Positions 1 to 9,656 of a stretch of 64,000 nt of DNA are shown piece by piece; the first letter of the stretch is position 1; each line of letters opens with the position of its first letter. The DNA is taken from positions 558,001-622,000 of the forward strand of contig NZ_CP064873.1 of NCBI RefSeq assembly GCF_019056515.1, written 5' to 3'. The translations under genes were made by a program, and so were the position numbers. The notes under the pieces were generated by a model. It was not told where the DNA came from, ran no database searches, and saw only the letters and a list, made by a program, of their open reading frames with translations. This stretch comes from Microbacterium paraoxydans (lineage in GTDB: Bacteria; Actinomycetota; Actinomycetes; Actinomycetales; Microbacteriaceae).

Positions 1-1
1 C

Positions 2-3000
2 GGCCAGCTGATCGGCAATTGGACCCCCGGTACCAACACGATCGTGCAGGGCATCGTCGCCACCGATACGACCGTGTACGTCACGGGGGAGTTCTCGAAC
101 ATCAACAACACCGCCCGTACCGGCGTCGCGGCCGTGAGCGCGTCGACCGGTGCCGTGCTCGACTTCAACCCGGTCCTCGCCGGCGGGTACGGCGTCCGCT
201 CCGTCGTGGTGTCCCCCGATGCCTCGAAGGTGGTCATCGCCGGCTCGTTCACGTCCACCAACGGGTCGACCAACCCGGGTCGCGGCATGGCCGCGCTCGA
301 CGCCTCCAGCGGAGCCAGCCTCCCCTGGGCGATCAACAGTGTCATCCGCAACGCCGGCACCGGCGCCTCCATCTATTCGCTCGCCTCCGACGGGGACAGC
401 GTCTACGGCAGTGGGTACGACTTCGGAGGATCGAAGACGGAGGACGACTTCGAAGGCGCGTTCCGCGCGCGCTGGAGCGACGGCTCGATGGTGTGGATGG
501 AGGATTGCCACGGCGACACCTATTCGGTGTACCCGACCGGGGGTGTGCTCTACACGGCGGCGCACTCGCATTACTGCGGCAACATCGGAGAGTTCCCGCA
601 GCTCGACCCGTGGAGCTTCAACTTCTCGCTCGCGTTCGACAAGAACCCGTCGGACCGCACCATCACTCCTGACATCTACGGGTACCGCAGCTTCACCGGC
701 AACCCGGCGGCCCGTCTGCTGCACTGGTACCCGACGTGGCAGCCCGGCACGGTGTCCGGCATGAATCAGGCCGCATGGTCGGTCACGGGCGGTGGCGACT
801 ACCTCGTCTACGGCGGTGAGTTCACGGCCGTGAGCGGTAGCGCACAACAGGGACTCGTGCGCTTCGCGAAGCCCGGGACGGCGCCGAACAAGATCGGTCC
901 GACCATCAAGGGCGGCGCCTACCAGATCAGCGCTCAGTCTTTCCGCGCGGGGCAGGCACGCGTCGCCTGGTCCGCGAACTACGACGCCGACAACGCCCGC
1001 TTGACCTACGAGGTCTTCCGTCGTGACCTCGCGCAGCCGATCCACACGACCACTGCCGACTCCACCTACTGGGTGCGACCGCGGCTCACGTACTCCGACA
1101 CGGCGGTGACCGCCGGCCAGACATACGAGTACCGGGTCAAGGTGACCGACCCCAACGGGAACACCACGACGTCCGACTGGACGCCGGTGACGATCGCGGC
1201 CGCCGGGACCTCGAACACGTACAACGAAGCCGTGCTCTCGTCCTCGCCGAGGTATTACTGGCCCATGAACGAGGCGTCCGGTTCGTCCGCGACCGACTGG
1301 ATCTCCGGGAACGACCTCACGCTGTCCGGAGGGACGACCCGTGGCCAGGCGGGCCAGGTCGTCGGTGAGACCTCGGCCTCCACGGCCTTCAACGGCACCG
1401 ACGGCACCTCTGCCAGTTCGGTCTCCGAGGTCGGTCCTGACGAGTTCTCGATCGAGGCATGGTTCCAGACGACCAGCACGAGCGGCGGGAAGATCGTCGG
1501 CTTCGGCAACAACGCCAAGGGGCTGTCCGGAAGCTACGACCGGCACCTCTACCTGAGCAATTCGGGGCAGGTCACGTTCGGCGTGTACCCCGGGACTGCG
1601 CGGACGCTCACCAGCGGGGCCGGTCTCAACGACGGCAAGTGGCACCACGTGGTCGGCACGATGAACAGCTCGGGCATGGTGCTGTACGTCGACGGCGTGC
1701 GGGTGAGCTCGCGCTCCGACACGACGACCGGTCAGAGCTATTCAGGCTACTGGCGCATCGGCGGGGACTCCCAGAGCGGCTGGCCGTCCGCGGGGTCGTC
1801 GAACTACCTCAACGCCCGCATCGCGGACGTGGCCGTGTACGGCAGTGCGTTGACCCGTGACGCGGTGGATGCGCACTGGGTGGCTTCTGGGCGCACGTCG
1901 TCGCTCCCCGCTGCGCCCGCAGACGCCTACGGCAAAGCCGTGTACGACCTCGACCCGACACTGTACTGGCGCCTCGGCGAGACCAGCGGGACGGTCGCGA
2001 AAGACTCGGGCCGCGACGGAAGCACCGGGACGTACCAGACCAGTGGGTCGGCCACGATCCAACGAGGCCAGACCGGAGCGCTGTCCGGCGTCGCGGACCA
2101 GGCCATCCGGTTCACGTCCTCGAAGCTGTTCTCCAGCTGGAACAACCGCCAGACGGTGGTGAGCGCGCGGCAGTACCCGTCGCCGAACACCTATTCGATC
2201 GAGACCTGGTTCAAGACCACCTCGACGGGCGGCGGCAAGCTGATCGGCTTCGGGAACAGCAACTCCAACAATGCCAATCCCAGTTCGAACTACGACCGGC
2301 ACATCTACATGAACGGATCGGGACAGCTGAAGTTCGGCGTCTACAACGGGGGGTCATACGTCCTCACGGCGCCGGGCACCTACCGTGACGGGCAGTGGCA
2401 CCATGTCGTCGCGCAGCAGTCGGCGGCAGGGATGCAGTTGTTCGTGGATGGCGTGGAGGTCGCTTCGAACGCGCAAGCGGGTGCCGACAACTACAACGGC
2501 TACTGGCGCGTGGGCGGCGACACCACCTGGGAAGGGGATCCCTTCTGGGTCGGCACGATCGATGAGGCGGCGGTCTACTCAGCGCCCCTGACGGTCAGCC
2601 AGGTGTTGCAGCACTATCAGCTCGGCGACACCGGGGAGCTGAACCAGCTGCCGACGGCGCAGTTCACCGCGGCGACCTCGGACCGGTCGGTGGCTTTCGA
2701 CGCCTCCGCCTCGAGCGACCCTGAGGGTCCGATCGCCGGCTATGCGTGGGACTTCGGCGACGGCCACACCGGAACCGGTGTCGCGCCTACGCACGAGTAC
2801 GACACGGCCGGCACCTACACGGTCACCCTCACGGTGACCGATGCCGGCGGGCTCGCGTCCACCGTCGCTCATGACGTGACGACGCGGAACCCGAACGTGC
2901 CTCCCACCGCCGCGTTCACCGAGAAGGTGGAATTCCTCTCCGTGGCGGTCGACGCATCCGCGAGCGCGGATACGGACGGCACGATCACGGCGTACGCGTG

Positions 3001-4945
3001 GAATTTCGGCGACGGTGCCTCGGCGACAGGGGCCACGGCGACGCATGACTATGCGGCTTCCGGAACCTACACGGTGTCGCTCACCGTGACCGATGACCGC
3101 GGTGCCTCATCGACCGAGACGAAGACGATCGCTGTCGAAGCTCAGAACGTGCCGCCCAAGGCTGTGGCCAACGTGGTGCGCGCCGCGGATGGTATGTCGA
3201 TCTCCGCCGACGGAAGCGGCTCCACCGACACCGACGGCAGCATCGTGTCGCACGCGTGGGATTTCGGTGACAGCACCACCGCGACGGGAGCGACGGCGAC
3301 GCACACCTACACGACAGCGGGAACCTACACGGTCACGCTGACGGTCACGGACGACGACGGCGCAACGCATCAGGCGACCGCATCCGTCGCCGTCGCGCCG
3401 GCGGCCACGGAAGAGGTCATCGCCCGAGACGCGTTCGAGCGCACGGCGTCGTCCTCGTGGGGCTCCGCCGACGTCGGCGGCGCCTGGACGGTGTCCGGAG
3501 GGGCGGCGGCGTTCTCGGCGGGGGATGGCGTGGGACGGATCTCCCTGTCTCCTGCCGCCACGCGAGAGGCTCGCCTCGCCGGGGTCTCGAGCACGTCGAC
3601 GATTACCTCGTTGACCATCGCCTCGAGCAACGCGACCAACGGCGGAGCCTTCAACCTCACGGTGAACGGTCGTCAGGTCGGCAACGACGTCTACTCGGGA
3701 CGCGTGAAGATCGAGGCGAGTGGCGCGATCCGTCTCTACCTGCTGCGCAACGAGACGGCGATCGGCAACAGCGTCGTGATCCCCGGTACGTACGTGGCGG
3801 GCGAGAAGTTGTCGGCTGTGCTCACGGTACGCGGAACGTCGCCGACCACGCTCGCGCTGAAGGTCTGGCGAACGGGGACGACGGAGCCGGCGAACCCGCA
3901 GCTGCAGGGGACGGACTCCACTGCCGCTCTGCAGACAGCGGGTGCGGTCGGCGTGAAGATGGCGATCAGCTCGGTCTCCTCCGTCTCCTCGGTCTTCTCG
4001 GTGGACGACTACAAGGTCGTCACCGGGGCCGTGGTCGCTGCGCCCAACCAGATCCCGACAGCATCCTTCGTCTCCTCGACCTCCGCACTCAGTGCAGCTG
4101 TCGACGCTGGCGGATCGAGCGACGCGGATGGGACGATCGCGTCCTACGCGTGGACGTTCGGGGATGGCGGTACCGCGACGGGAGTCACGGCATCGCACAC
4201 GTATGCGGCATCGGGGACGTACGACGTCACCCTGACGGTGACCGACGACGACGGCGGAACGCACTCAGTCACGAAGCCGGTCACTGTGACCGCGCCGGTC
4301 ACGCCGCCGGACCCCACAGGGCCGACTCCCCTCGCGACGGATGAGTTCGACCGGGCGACGACGGGAGGCTGGGGCAGCGCCGACCTCGGTGGCGCGTGGA
4401 CGCTGTCGGGAGGAAACGCCGCATTCAGCACGGCAGGCGGAAAGGGCGTCGTGTCCCTCGCGCCGTCGCAGACGCGGGAGGCGCGACTGGCGGTGACCGG
4501 TACGAGCACGGTGCTCGATGCCCTCTTCTCGTCGGATGTCGCCTCGACCGGCGGCACCGCGAGCATCACGCTGCTCGGCCGGACCGTTGGGGCATCGACA
4601 TACTCGGCGCGCGTGCGACTGGAGCCCGCCGGCGTCATCCGGCTGTACCTCCTCCGGAATGAGACGGCGATCGGGAACAGCTACGTTCTGCCGGGCTCCT
4701 ATGCGCCCGGACAGGTGCTCCACGCCCGCCTCGCGGTCAGTGGTACCGCCCCGACCAGCCTGGCGGCCAAGGTCTGGGTCGAGGGGCAGACCGAGCCTGC
4801 GGATTGGCAGCTCACGGGCACGGACGCGGTGGCGGCGATGCAGGTCGCCGGTGGCATCGGGATAAAGACGTCTGTCAGCTCGGCCTCGACGAACACCACC
4901 ACGCGGCTCTCCTTCGAGCGGTTCGCCGTGGTCGTCCCGCAGTAG
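2..4945 (+). CDS. Giant secreted LamG/PKD multidomain surface protein (5' end outside window)
   Basis: The reading frame is open from the first bases of the window, so the true start and signal peptide lie to the left; the GTG at 44 is internal. Visible order: a beta-propeller-like segment with GEF..N repeats (about 44-870), a fibronectin-III-like segment (930-1200), two LamG/concanavalin-like domains (1220-1890 and 1930-2640), three PKD domains (2641-2890, 2893-3140, 3145-3405; each with WDFGDG-type and GTYTVTLTVTD motifs), a ~200-residue module (3427-4030), a fourth PKD (4045-4310) and a second copy of that module (4335-4942). There is no LPXTG or C-terminal TM, so it is probably secreted or held non-covalently. 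LamG and PKD domains usually bind glycans or act as spacers, and the next genes are exopolysaccharide-type glycosyltransferases, so a role in the extracellular matrix or glycan binding is a reasonable inference. No catalytic motif is evident. Confidence 0.85.
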   Translation, partial: GQLIGNWTPGTNTIVQGIVATDTTVYVTGEFSNINNTARTGVAAVSASTGAVLDFNPVLAGGYGVRSVVVSPDASKVVIAGSFTSTNGSTNPGRGMAALDASSGASLPWAINSVIRNAGTGASIYSLASDGDSVYGSGYDFGGSKTEDDFEGAFRARWSDGSMVWMEDCHGDTYSVYPTGGVLYTAAHSHYCGNIGEFPQLDPWSFNFSLAFDKNPSDRTITPDIYGYRSFTGNPAARLLHWYPTWQPGTVSGMNQAAWSVTGGGDYLVYGGEFTAVSGSAQQGLVRFAKPGTAPNKIGPTIKGGAYQISAQSFRAGQARVAWSANYDADNARLTYEVFRRDLAQPIHTTTADSTYWVRPRLTYSDTAVTAGQTYEYRVKVTDPNGNTTTSDWTPVTIAAAGTSNTYNEAVLSSSPRYYWPMNEASGSSATDWISGNDLTLSGGTTRGQAGQVVGETSASTAFNGTDGTSASSVSEVGPDEFSIEAWFQTTSTSGGKIVGFGNNAKGLSGSYDRHLYLSNSGQVTFGVYPGTARTLTSGAGLNDGKWHHVVGTMNSSGMVLYVDGVRVSSRSDTTTGQSYSGYWRIGGDSQSGWPSAGSSNYLNARIADVAVYGSALTRDAVDAHWVASGRTSSLPAAPADAYGKAVYDLDPTLYWRLGETSGTVAKDSGRDGSTGTYQTSGSATIQRGQTGALSGVADQAIRFTSSKLFSSWNNRQTVVSARQYPSPNTYSIETWFKTTSTGGGKLIGFGNSNSNNANPSSNYDRHIYMNGSGQLKFGVYNGGSYVLTAPGTYRDGQWHHVVAQQSAAGMQLFVDGVEVASNAQAGADNYNGYWRVGGDTTWEGDPFWVGTIDEAAVYSAPLTVSQVLQHYQLGDTGELNQLPTAQFTAATSDRSVAFDASASSDPEGPIAGYAWDFGDGHTGTGVAPTHEYDTAGTYTVTLTVTDAGGLASTVAHDVTTRNPNVPPTAAFTEKVEFLSVAVDASASADTDGTITAYAWNFGDGASATGATATHDYAASGTYTVSLTVTDDRGASSTETKTIAVEAQNVPPKAVANVVRAADGMSISADGSGSTDTDGSIVSHAWDFGDSTTATGATATHTYTTAGTYTVTLTVTDDDGATHQATASVAVAPAATEEVIARDAFERTASSSWGSADVGGAWTVSGGAAAFSAGDGVGRISLSPAATREARLAGVSSTSTITSLTIASSNATNGGAFNLTVNGRQVGNDVYSGRVKIEASGAIRLYLLRNETAIGNSVVIPGTYVAGEKLSAVLTVRGTSPTTLALKVWRTGTTEPANPQLQGTDSTAALQTAGAVGVKMAISSVSSVSSVFSVDDYKVVTGAVVAAPNQIPTASFVSSTSALSAAVDAGGSSDADGTIASYAWTFGDGGTATGVTASHTYAASGTYDVTLTVTDDDGGTHSVTKPVTVTAPVTPPDPTGPTPLATDEFDRATTGGWGSADLGGAWTLSGGNAAFSTAGGKGVVSLAPSQTREARLAVTGTSTVLDALFSSDVASTGGTASITLLGRTVGASTYSARVRLEPAGVIRLYLLRNETAIGNSYVLPGSYAPGQVLHARLAVSGTAPTSLAAKVWVEGQTEPADWQLTGTDAVAAMQVAGGIGIKTSVSSASTNTTTRLSFERFAVVVPQ

Positions 4946-4953
4946 CATCGGAC

Positions 4954-4997
4954 AACGGATGAGGGGCGAGGCCGGATGGCCCCGCCCCTCATCCGTT
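4954..4997. terminator. Bidirectional hairpin terminator
   Basis: A perfect 15-bp inverted repeat (AACGGATGAGGGGCG at 4954-4968, its complement at 4983-4997) lies between the convergent stops of the LamG/PKD gene and the glycosyltransferase gene. The position suits termination from both sides. There is no strong T-run, as is common in high-GC actinobacteria. Confidence 0.75.
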
Positions 4998-5001
4998 CCC
5001 G

Positions 5002-5937
5002 TCAGCTCCGGGCGTACGCCGGGGTGATCCGGCCGAGGGCGCCGAGAGTGCGCCCCTGGGCGAACCAGATGCGCCGCCGCAGCACGGCCTGTGCGGCACG
5101 GTCGCCGCGCGCGCGGGCGAGGACTTCTCGCAGGGAGAAGATCACAAGGCGGGCCACGCCGCCCACGAGGTGGGCGCCGCGAAGGATGATGCGCCGCGCG
5201 AGGGAGCCGTCTCGGGTGAGGAGTTCGGTACGCATCTGACCCTGTGAGATGGTCCGCCGTCGCACGAACTCGCGGGTCGTGCGCTCCGCGGGGACCTCGT
5301 CGCGGACGATCGAGTCCGCGGATGCGATGATCGCCCCGCCGGCGGCGAGCAGCGATCGCCCGAAGAGCATGTCCTCTCCGCCGGCCAGGCCGAGGCTTGT
5401 GTCGAAGTGCACTCCGAGTGACGCGACCTGCGAAGCGTCGATCAGGACATTCCCGGTCGCCAAGGCGTCCAGTCGCTGCCCGTTCCGTCGGCGTCGTCGC
5501 CGCATGAACCCACCGGCGACGATCCAGGGGTCGGTGCCCTCGGGCCAGACGTAGTCCACGTACCCCATCACGACGGCGGGACGCCCGTTTCTCGACCATG
5601 TCTCCACGAGGGCGTCGAGCCACCCCTCCAGCGGTACGACGTCATCGTCGACCATCGCGACCAGCTCGCCCGGGCGCGCCGCGTCGAGCGCGGCCTGTCG
5701 CGCCGCCGCGATCCCCGGGGTGGGTTCAGGGAGGTAGGTGACGTCGAGTTCTGCGGCGACCTCCTCCGCCGAGCGGGCGGGATCGTTGTCCACGAACGCG
5801 ATGCGCATGCGCTCCGCCGAGGCGCCGGCCCCCGCCCGGATCGCCATGACGAGCGGAGCGAGGAGCTCGGTGCGACGAAAGGTCGTCACGGCGACGAGGA
5901 GAGGTCGTTCTTCGGCCTCGGGTCGCGCGGGGTTCAT
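5002..5937 (-). CDS. Family 2 glycosyltransferase
   Basis: 311-residue cytoplasmic GT-A type glycosyltransferase. The N-terminal strand LLVAVTTFRRTELL and the DDD metal/nucleotide-sugar motif (residues 97-99), followed by a GGED acidic motif (186-189) typical of the acceptor/catalytic-base region, identify the GT2 fold. No transmembrane synthase domain is present, so it probably adds one sugar to a lipid-linked or glycan acceptor. It lies 4 bp after the sugar transferase gene on the same strand, so the two are probably co-transcribed and act in one exopolysaccharide or cell-wall glycan pathway. The donor and acceptor sugars cannot be read from the sequence. A CATACT hexamer lies 6 nt before the ATG, so a second, leaderless transcript is possible. 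Confidence 0.85.
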   Translation of the reverse strand: MNPARPEAEERPLLVAVTTFRRTELLAPLVMAIRAGAGASAERMRIAFVDNDPARSAEEVAAELDVTYLPEPTPGIAAARQAALDAARPGELVAMVDDDVVPLEGWLDALVETWSRNGRPAVVMGYVDYVWPEGTDPWIVAGGFMRRRRRRNGQRLDALATGNVLIDASQVASLGVHFDTSLGLAGGEDMLFGRSLLAAGGAIIASADSIVRDEVPAERTTREFVRRRTISQGQMRTELLTRDGSLARRIILRGAHLVGGVARLVIFSLREVLARARGDRAAQAVLRRRIWFAQGRTLGALGRITPAYARS

Positions 5938-5941
5938 GGAC

Positions 5942-7468
5942 TCAGTATGCCCCGCTCGGCTGCGCCATGACCTTCGCGGTGCGCCACATGATCTGCAGAT
6001 CGTTCATGACCGACCAGTTCTCCACGTACCGCAGGTCGAGCCGCACGCTCTCGTCCCACGAGAGGTCGCTGCGTCCGGAGACCTGCCACAGACCCGTGAT
6101 GCCCGGCTTGATGTAGAGGCGGCGGAACACGGTGCCGTCATAGGCCGTGACCTCGCTGGGCAGCGGCGGACGAGGGCCGACGACGCTCATGTCGCCGACG
6201 AGCACGTTCCAGAACTGCGGGAGCTCGTCCAGCGACAGCTTGCGCAGCACCTTCCCGACGCGGGTCACGCGCGGGTCGTCCTTCATCTTGAAGAGCAGGC
6301 CGGCGCCCTCGTTCTGCTCCTTGAGCGCCGCGAGCTGCTTCTCGGCGTCGGTGCGCATCGAGCGGAACTTCACCATCTTGAATCGGCGGCCGTCCCGTCC
6401 CACGCGCTCCTGGAAGAAGAACACCGGGCCAGGCGAGTCGAGCTTGATGAGCGCGCTGAGCACGGGGGTGAGCAGCGCGATCGGGATGAGCGCGACGGTG
6501 GCCACGACGATGTCGAGCGCGCGCTTGAGAAGGTGGACCCCGCCCTCGTAGGTCGGGATCTTCACCTGGATCAGCGGCAGGCCGTCGACCTGGCGCAGCG
6601 AGATGCGCGGCCCCGCGACGTCCGTCAGACGGCTGGAGAGCACGAGCTCGGCGGCGGTGCCCTCGAGCTGCCAGCTGAGCTGCTTGACGAAGTCGGGGGA
6701 CCCCTCGGGGCGGCTCGCCACGATGATGGTGTCCGCCCCGAGCTGTGCCGCCGCCGCGGCGACGGTGTCCAGATCGCCCACGACCGGGTAGATGCTCTCC
6801 CCGATCCTGAGCGCGCCGGCATTGCGATCCAGCAGCGTCGTCCCCACGACGTGATAGCCGTTCTCCCCGCCCTTCTGCAGGGAGTCGATCACATACTCGA
6901 CGTCCTCGGTGGCGCCGACCACCAGTGTCCTCGACGCGAACCGACCGGACAGACGCTGCCGCTGCAGCCAGCGGCGCCAGGTCCAGCGGGCGAAGAGGAG
7001 ACCGAGCATGCCGACCGGGAGGGCGATGAAGAACAGCGGCTGCAGTCCTTCCCACTCCAGGAGCACGCCCGCGATGGCGGTGATGCCGAAGGCGAGTCCC
7101 GCCGCGTGCGCGACGCGACGGTACTCCGTGGCCCCGGACCCGAAGATGGCGGCGGCTCGGCTGTTGAGCGCCGACAGCATCAGGTACCAGGCGAGACCCA
7201 GCAATGCGGCGTTGCGCACGGCCTCGATCACCGCGACGCCGGAGACCAGCTGGACCATCGCCGTCAGTGCGACCGCGATCAGGATGACAGCCGCATCCGT
7301 GATCCGCAGCCGCATCCGATAGCGACGCTCCCACTGGCGGCGTCGTTCGAGCGTCGCCGACACGCGCGGCGTGCTCGCCGCAGGCGTCACCGACGCGGTC
7401 GCTCGCGGTGCCGTGATCGGCGTGAAACCCGTACGAGCGATGCTCAGAGCATCCTCGACGGAAGTCAT
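5942..7468 (-). CDS. Exopolysaccharide polyprenyl-phosphate sugar-1-phosphate transferase (WbaP/CpsE type)
   Basis: 508 residues. The N-terminal third holds several hydrophobic segments (about residues 50-160), followed by a Rossmann-like CoA-binding segment (about 190-310) and the C-terminal bacterial sugar transferase domain (about 315-508). Signature blocks are RALDIV, SPGPVFFFQERVG, KFRSMRTDAE, LRKLSLDELPQFWNVL, SVVGPRPP and KPGITGLWQVSGRS. Family members transfer a hexose-1-phosphate from a UDP-sugar to undecaprenyl phosphate, the first membrane step in building a repeat unit. It is first in a two-gene minus-strand unit with the GT2 gene. The start is supported by AAGGGG upstream of the ATG. 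Whether the sugar is glucose or galactose cannot be told from motifs alone. Confidence 0.9.
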   Translation of the reverse strand: MTSVEDALSIARTGFTPITAPRATASVTPAASTPRVSATLERRRQWERRYRMRLRITDAAVILIAVALTAMVQLVSGVAVIEAVRNAALLGLAWYLMLSALNSRAAAIFGSGATEYRRVAHAAGLAFGITAIAGVLLEWEGLQPLFFIALPVGMLGLLFARWTWRRWLQRQRLSGRFASRTLVVGATEDVEYVIDSLQKGGENGYHVVGTTLLDRNAGALRIGESIYPVVGDLDTVAAAAAQLGADTIIVASRPEGSPDFVKQLSWQLEGTAAELVLSSRLTDVAGPRISLRQVDGLPLIQVKIPTYEGGVHLLKRALDIVVATVALIPIALLTPVLSALIKLDSPGPVFFFQERVGRDGRRFKMVKFRSMRTDAEKQLAALKEQNEGAGLLFKMKDDPRVTRVGKVLRKLSLDELPQFWNVLVGDMSVVGPRPPLPSEVTAYDGTVFRRLYIKPGITGLWQVSGRSDLSWDESVRLDLRYVENWSVMNDLQIMWRTAKVMAQPSGAY

Positions 7469-7504
7469 GCCGAGGCCCCTTGAGCCGTGAATGTACGCAG
7501 ATAA

Positions 7505-7560
7505 CCCCAGTGCGCCATCGTTTCCCCAGTTTTCCCCAGACCGTGAACCCCACGTTCACG
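7505..7560 (-). promoter_or_regulatory. Repeat-rich upstream region of the sugar transferase gene
   Basis: The 309-nt gap 7469-7777 separates two divergent genes. On the minus strand it has three CTGGGG boxes (plus-strand CCCCAG at 7505, 7524 and 7534; the last two are exactly 10 nt apart and read CTGGGGAAAA, CTGGGGAAAC). Next to them is a perfect 7-bp inverted repeat CGTGAAC-5-GTTCACG at 7542-7560. Same-face direct repeats plus a palindrome just upstream of the exopolysaccharide genes look like operators. No regulator is identified. The rest of the gap (7561-7765) shows nothing I can name. Confidence 0.4.
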
Positions 7561-7777
7561 GACACGTCTGCGTCCCGACCCCTCGGGTCCTGCTGATGCT
7601 TCGCGATCCCACATCGTGAAGGTCCTCGTCGTCCCAACCGACGAGGCGTGCAGCAGGCACTGCAGACGTCCAACACTGTAGCGGATCCGCTCGTCGGAGG
7701 GAAGCCGTTCCGCCGACTCGGTGAAATCCGTTCCGGAATACCGCACAGCGCCGGGCGGGCGGGGCTACTCTTTCGCG

Positions 7778-8968
7778 GTGACCACGCACCAGACACCGAG
7801 CACGCGCTTCCACCTGCGTCCCATGGCACCGCGGGACCCGGGGCAGCCCCACCGCACGGCGAGCCCGTTGGAGCTCTTCTTCGACCTCGTCTTCGTCGTG
7901 GCCGTGAGCATCGCCTCGGCCCAGCTGCACCACGCGCTGAGCCACGGGGACTTCCTCCACGGCATCACCTCCTACGCCATGCTCTTCTTCGCGATCTGGT
8001 GGGCATGGATGAACTTCACGTGGTTCGCGACGTCGTTCGACACCGACGACTGGCCGTACCGGATCGCCACGTTCGTCCAGATGGCGGGCGTCCTCATCCT
8101 CGCCGCCGGAGTCCCGCATGCGTTCGACGAGGGGAACTTCACGCTCCCCGTCGTCGGCTACGTGGTGATGCGCGTCGCGATGGTGGCCCAATGGCTGCGC
8201 GCCTCGCGGACCGAGGAACCGCTCCGGGGCGTCGCGCTCCGCTACGCGCTCGGGATCGCGGTCGTGCAGGTGCTGTGGATCCTGTTCCTGCTCATCCCGT
8301 CCGGTCCGGTCCAGCTCGTCGCGTTCGTCGTGTTCGCGCTCATCGAGGTCAGCGTCCCGGTGTTCGCGGAGCGCCGAGGACAGACGCCGTGGCACCCGCA
8401 CCACATCACCGAGCGCTACGGTCTCTTCACCCTCATCGTGCTGGGCGAGAGCCTCCTCGCCTCCGCGAATGCGATCATCGACGCGCTCGACGAGGTGGAG
8501 GCGCTCGGTCCGCTCCTCGCCATCTCGGCGCTGGCCTTCATCGTCACGGCCGCGCTGTGGTGGATCTACTTCTGGCCGCCCCACCACCGGGCCATCACGA
8601 CCCTGGGGCGTTCCCTGCGCTACGGCTACACGCACTACTTCGTGTTCGCCGCGGCGGCGGCGTTCTCGGCCGGTGTCGAGGTCGAGCTGGATGTGATGAC
8701 GGGGGAGAGCCACCTCGCCCCGGTGATCGCCACGTTCACCGTCTCGGTGCCGATCGCCGTCTTCCTCCTGGGGATCTGGTGGATCGCGATCCGCGACAAC
8801 GCCGACCGCGTCGTCAACGCGGTCATCCCCGTCGGCGCGCTGCTCGTCCTGCTCGATCCGTTCGTGCCGATGCCCGTGGCGCTGACGGCGACGGTCATGG
8901 TGGCGATCGTGATCGTGCTGGTGATCCGTCCGCCCGTTGCTCGGGGAACCGTCGTCACGGACGAGTGA
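7778..8968 (+). CDS. Low-temperature-requirement protein A family membrane protein
   Basis: About 396 residues with the GTG start at 7778. The LtrA-family hallmark SPLELFFDLVFVVAVS lies near the N-terminus (about residues 28-43), followed by about eleven to twelve hydrophobic helices and the conserved WWAWMNFTW and HHITERYGLFTLIVLGESL blocks. The family (named from Listeria LtrA) is an integral membrane protein of unclear biochemical role. An upstream ATG at 7721 is in frame, but a TACTCT -10 box at 7766-7771 lies 6 nt before the GTG, so the transcript probably begins at the GTG and the extra 19 codons are not translated. It is monocistronic; the tetR gene converges on it 9 bp downstream. Confidence 0.85.
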   Translation: MTTHQTPSTRFHLRPMAPRDPGQPHRTASPLELFFDLVFVVAVSIASAQLHHALSHGDFLHGITSYAMLFFAIWWAWMNFTWFATSFDTDDWPYRIATFVQMAGVLILAAGVPHAFDEGNFTLPVVGYVVMRVAMVAQWLRASRTEEPLRGVALRYALGIAVVQVLWILFLLIPSGPVQLVAFVVFALIEVSVPVFAERRGQTPWHPHHITERYGLFTLIVLGESLLASANAIIDALDEVEALGPLLAISALAFIVTAALWWIYFWPPHHRAITTLGRSLRYGYTHYFVFAAAAAFSAGVEVELDVMTGESHLAPVIATFTVSVPIAVFLLGIWWIAIRDNADRVVNAVIPVGALLVLLDPFVPMPVALTATVMVAIVIVLVIRPPVARGTVVTDE

Positions 8969-8977
8969 TCCGCGGCG

Positions 8978-9592
8978 TCACACGCTGGCGGCGAAGAGCT
9001 CCCGGCACTCGCGGCGCAGGCGCGCGATCGCCTCGCCGTCGCCGCGCAGGTGGCGGATGAGGGCGTGCTGGAGCATGCCGTCCGTGAGCGCGTACGCGAA
9101 GAGCGGCGTGAAGCGGCACGGGCGTCCGCAGAGCTCGGAGTAGCGCTCGACCACGCGCCAGATGGCATCCTGCAGGTCGGCCTCGACTTCGGCGATCGTG
9201 TCGCCGAAGCCCGACTCGAACAGGGACTGGTTGCGGAGGTCGTACCAGAGCCGGTGCAGGCGGGCGTCGTCGTGCACGCTCCTGGCGAGCTCCTCGGCGG
9301 CCCCGGCCGCCAGCTCCTCCGCGGTCTCGGCCCTCTCCAGCACGGCGAGGTAGCGGTCGCCGAGCCCGCCCTTGGATATCCGCACGGCTTCCGCGATGAG
9401 GTCGTTCTTGTCGGTGAAGTAGTAGTGCAGCGACCCGTGGGAGAGCTCCGAGTGCTGCGCGATCTCGCGGAGTCCCGTCCGCGCGAACCCCCGCTCGGCG
9501 ATCGCCTCCAAGGCCGCTTCGGCCAGCGCCCGCCGGCGCAGTGCGAACTTGTCCACCCCAGCGCGTTCCGCGCGCTTGTCCGCTGTCGTCAT
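8978..9592 (-). CDS. TetR-family transcriptional regulator
   Basis: 204 residues. The N-terminal HTH (about residues 14-60: ALEAIAERGFARTGLREIA, then HGSLHYYFTDKNDLI) is typical of TetR proteins; the C-terminal ligand domain (AELEAEL-type helices, about 75-204) resembles the BetI-like group. The start at 9592 is chosen because GGGGGA lies 5 nt before the ATG and the HTH begins shortly after; a longer frame to 9862 is non-conserved and runs through the operator region. Two related inverted repeats lie 65-106 nt upstream, consistent with autoregulation. The neighbour in the opposite direction is the exported dioxygenase-like gene, a possible target. The ligand is unknown. Confidence 0.85.
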   Translation of the reverse strand: MTTADKRAERAGVDKFALRRRALAEAALEAIAERGFARTGLREIAQHSELSHGSLHYYFTDKNDLIAEAVRISKGGLGDRYLAVLERAETAEELAAGAAEELARSVHDDARLHRLWYDLRNQSLFESGFGDTIAEVEADLQDAIWRVVERYSELCGRPCRFTPLFAYALTDGMLQHALIRHLRGDGEAIARLRRECRELFAASV

Positions 9593-9656
9593 GCTGTCCC
9601 CCGGTCTCGTCCCCTTCGGGATCGGTGCGGGCAATGCTATGGCATCTCGCCCGATC

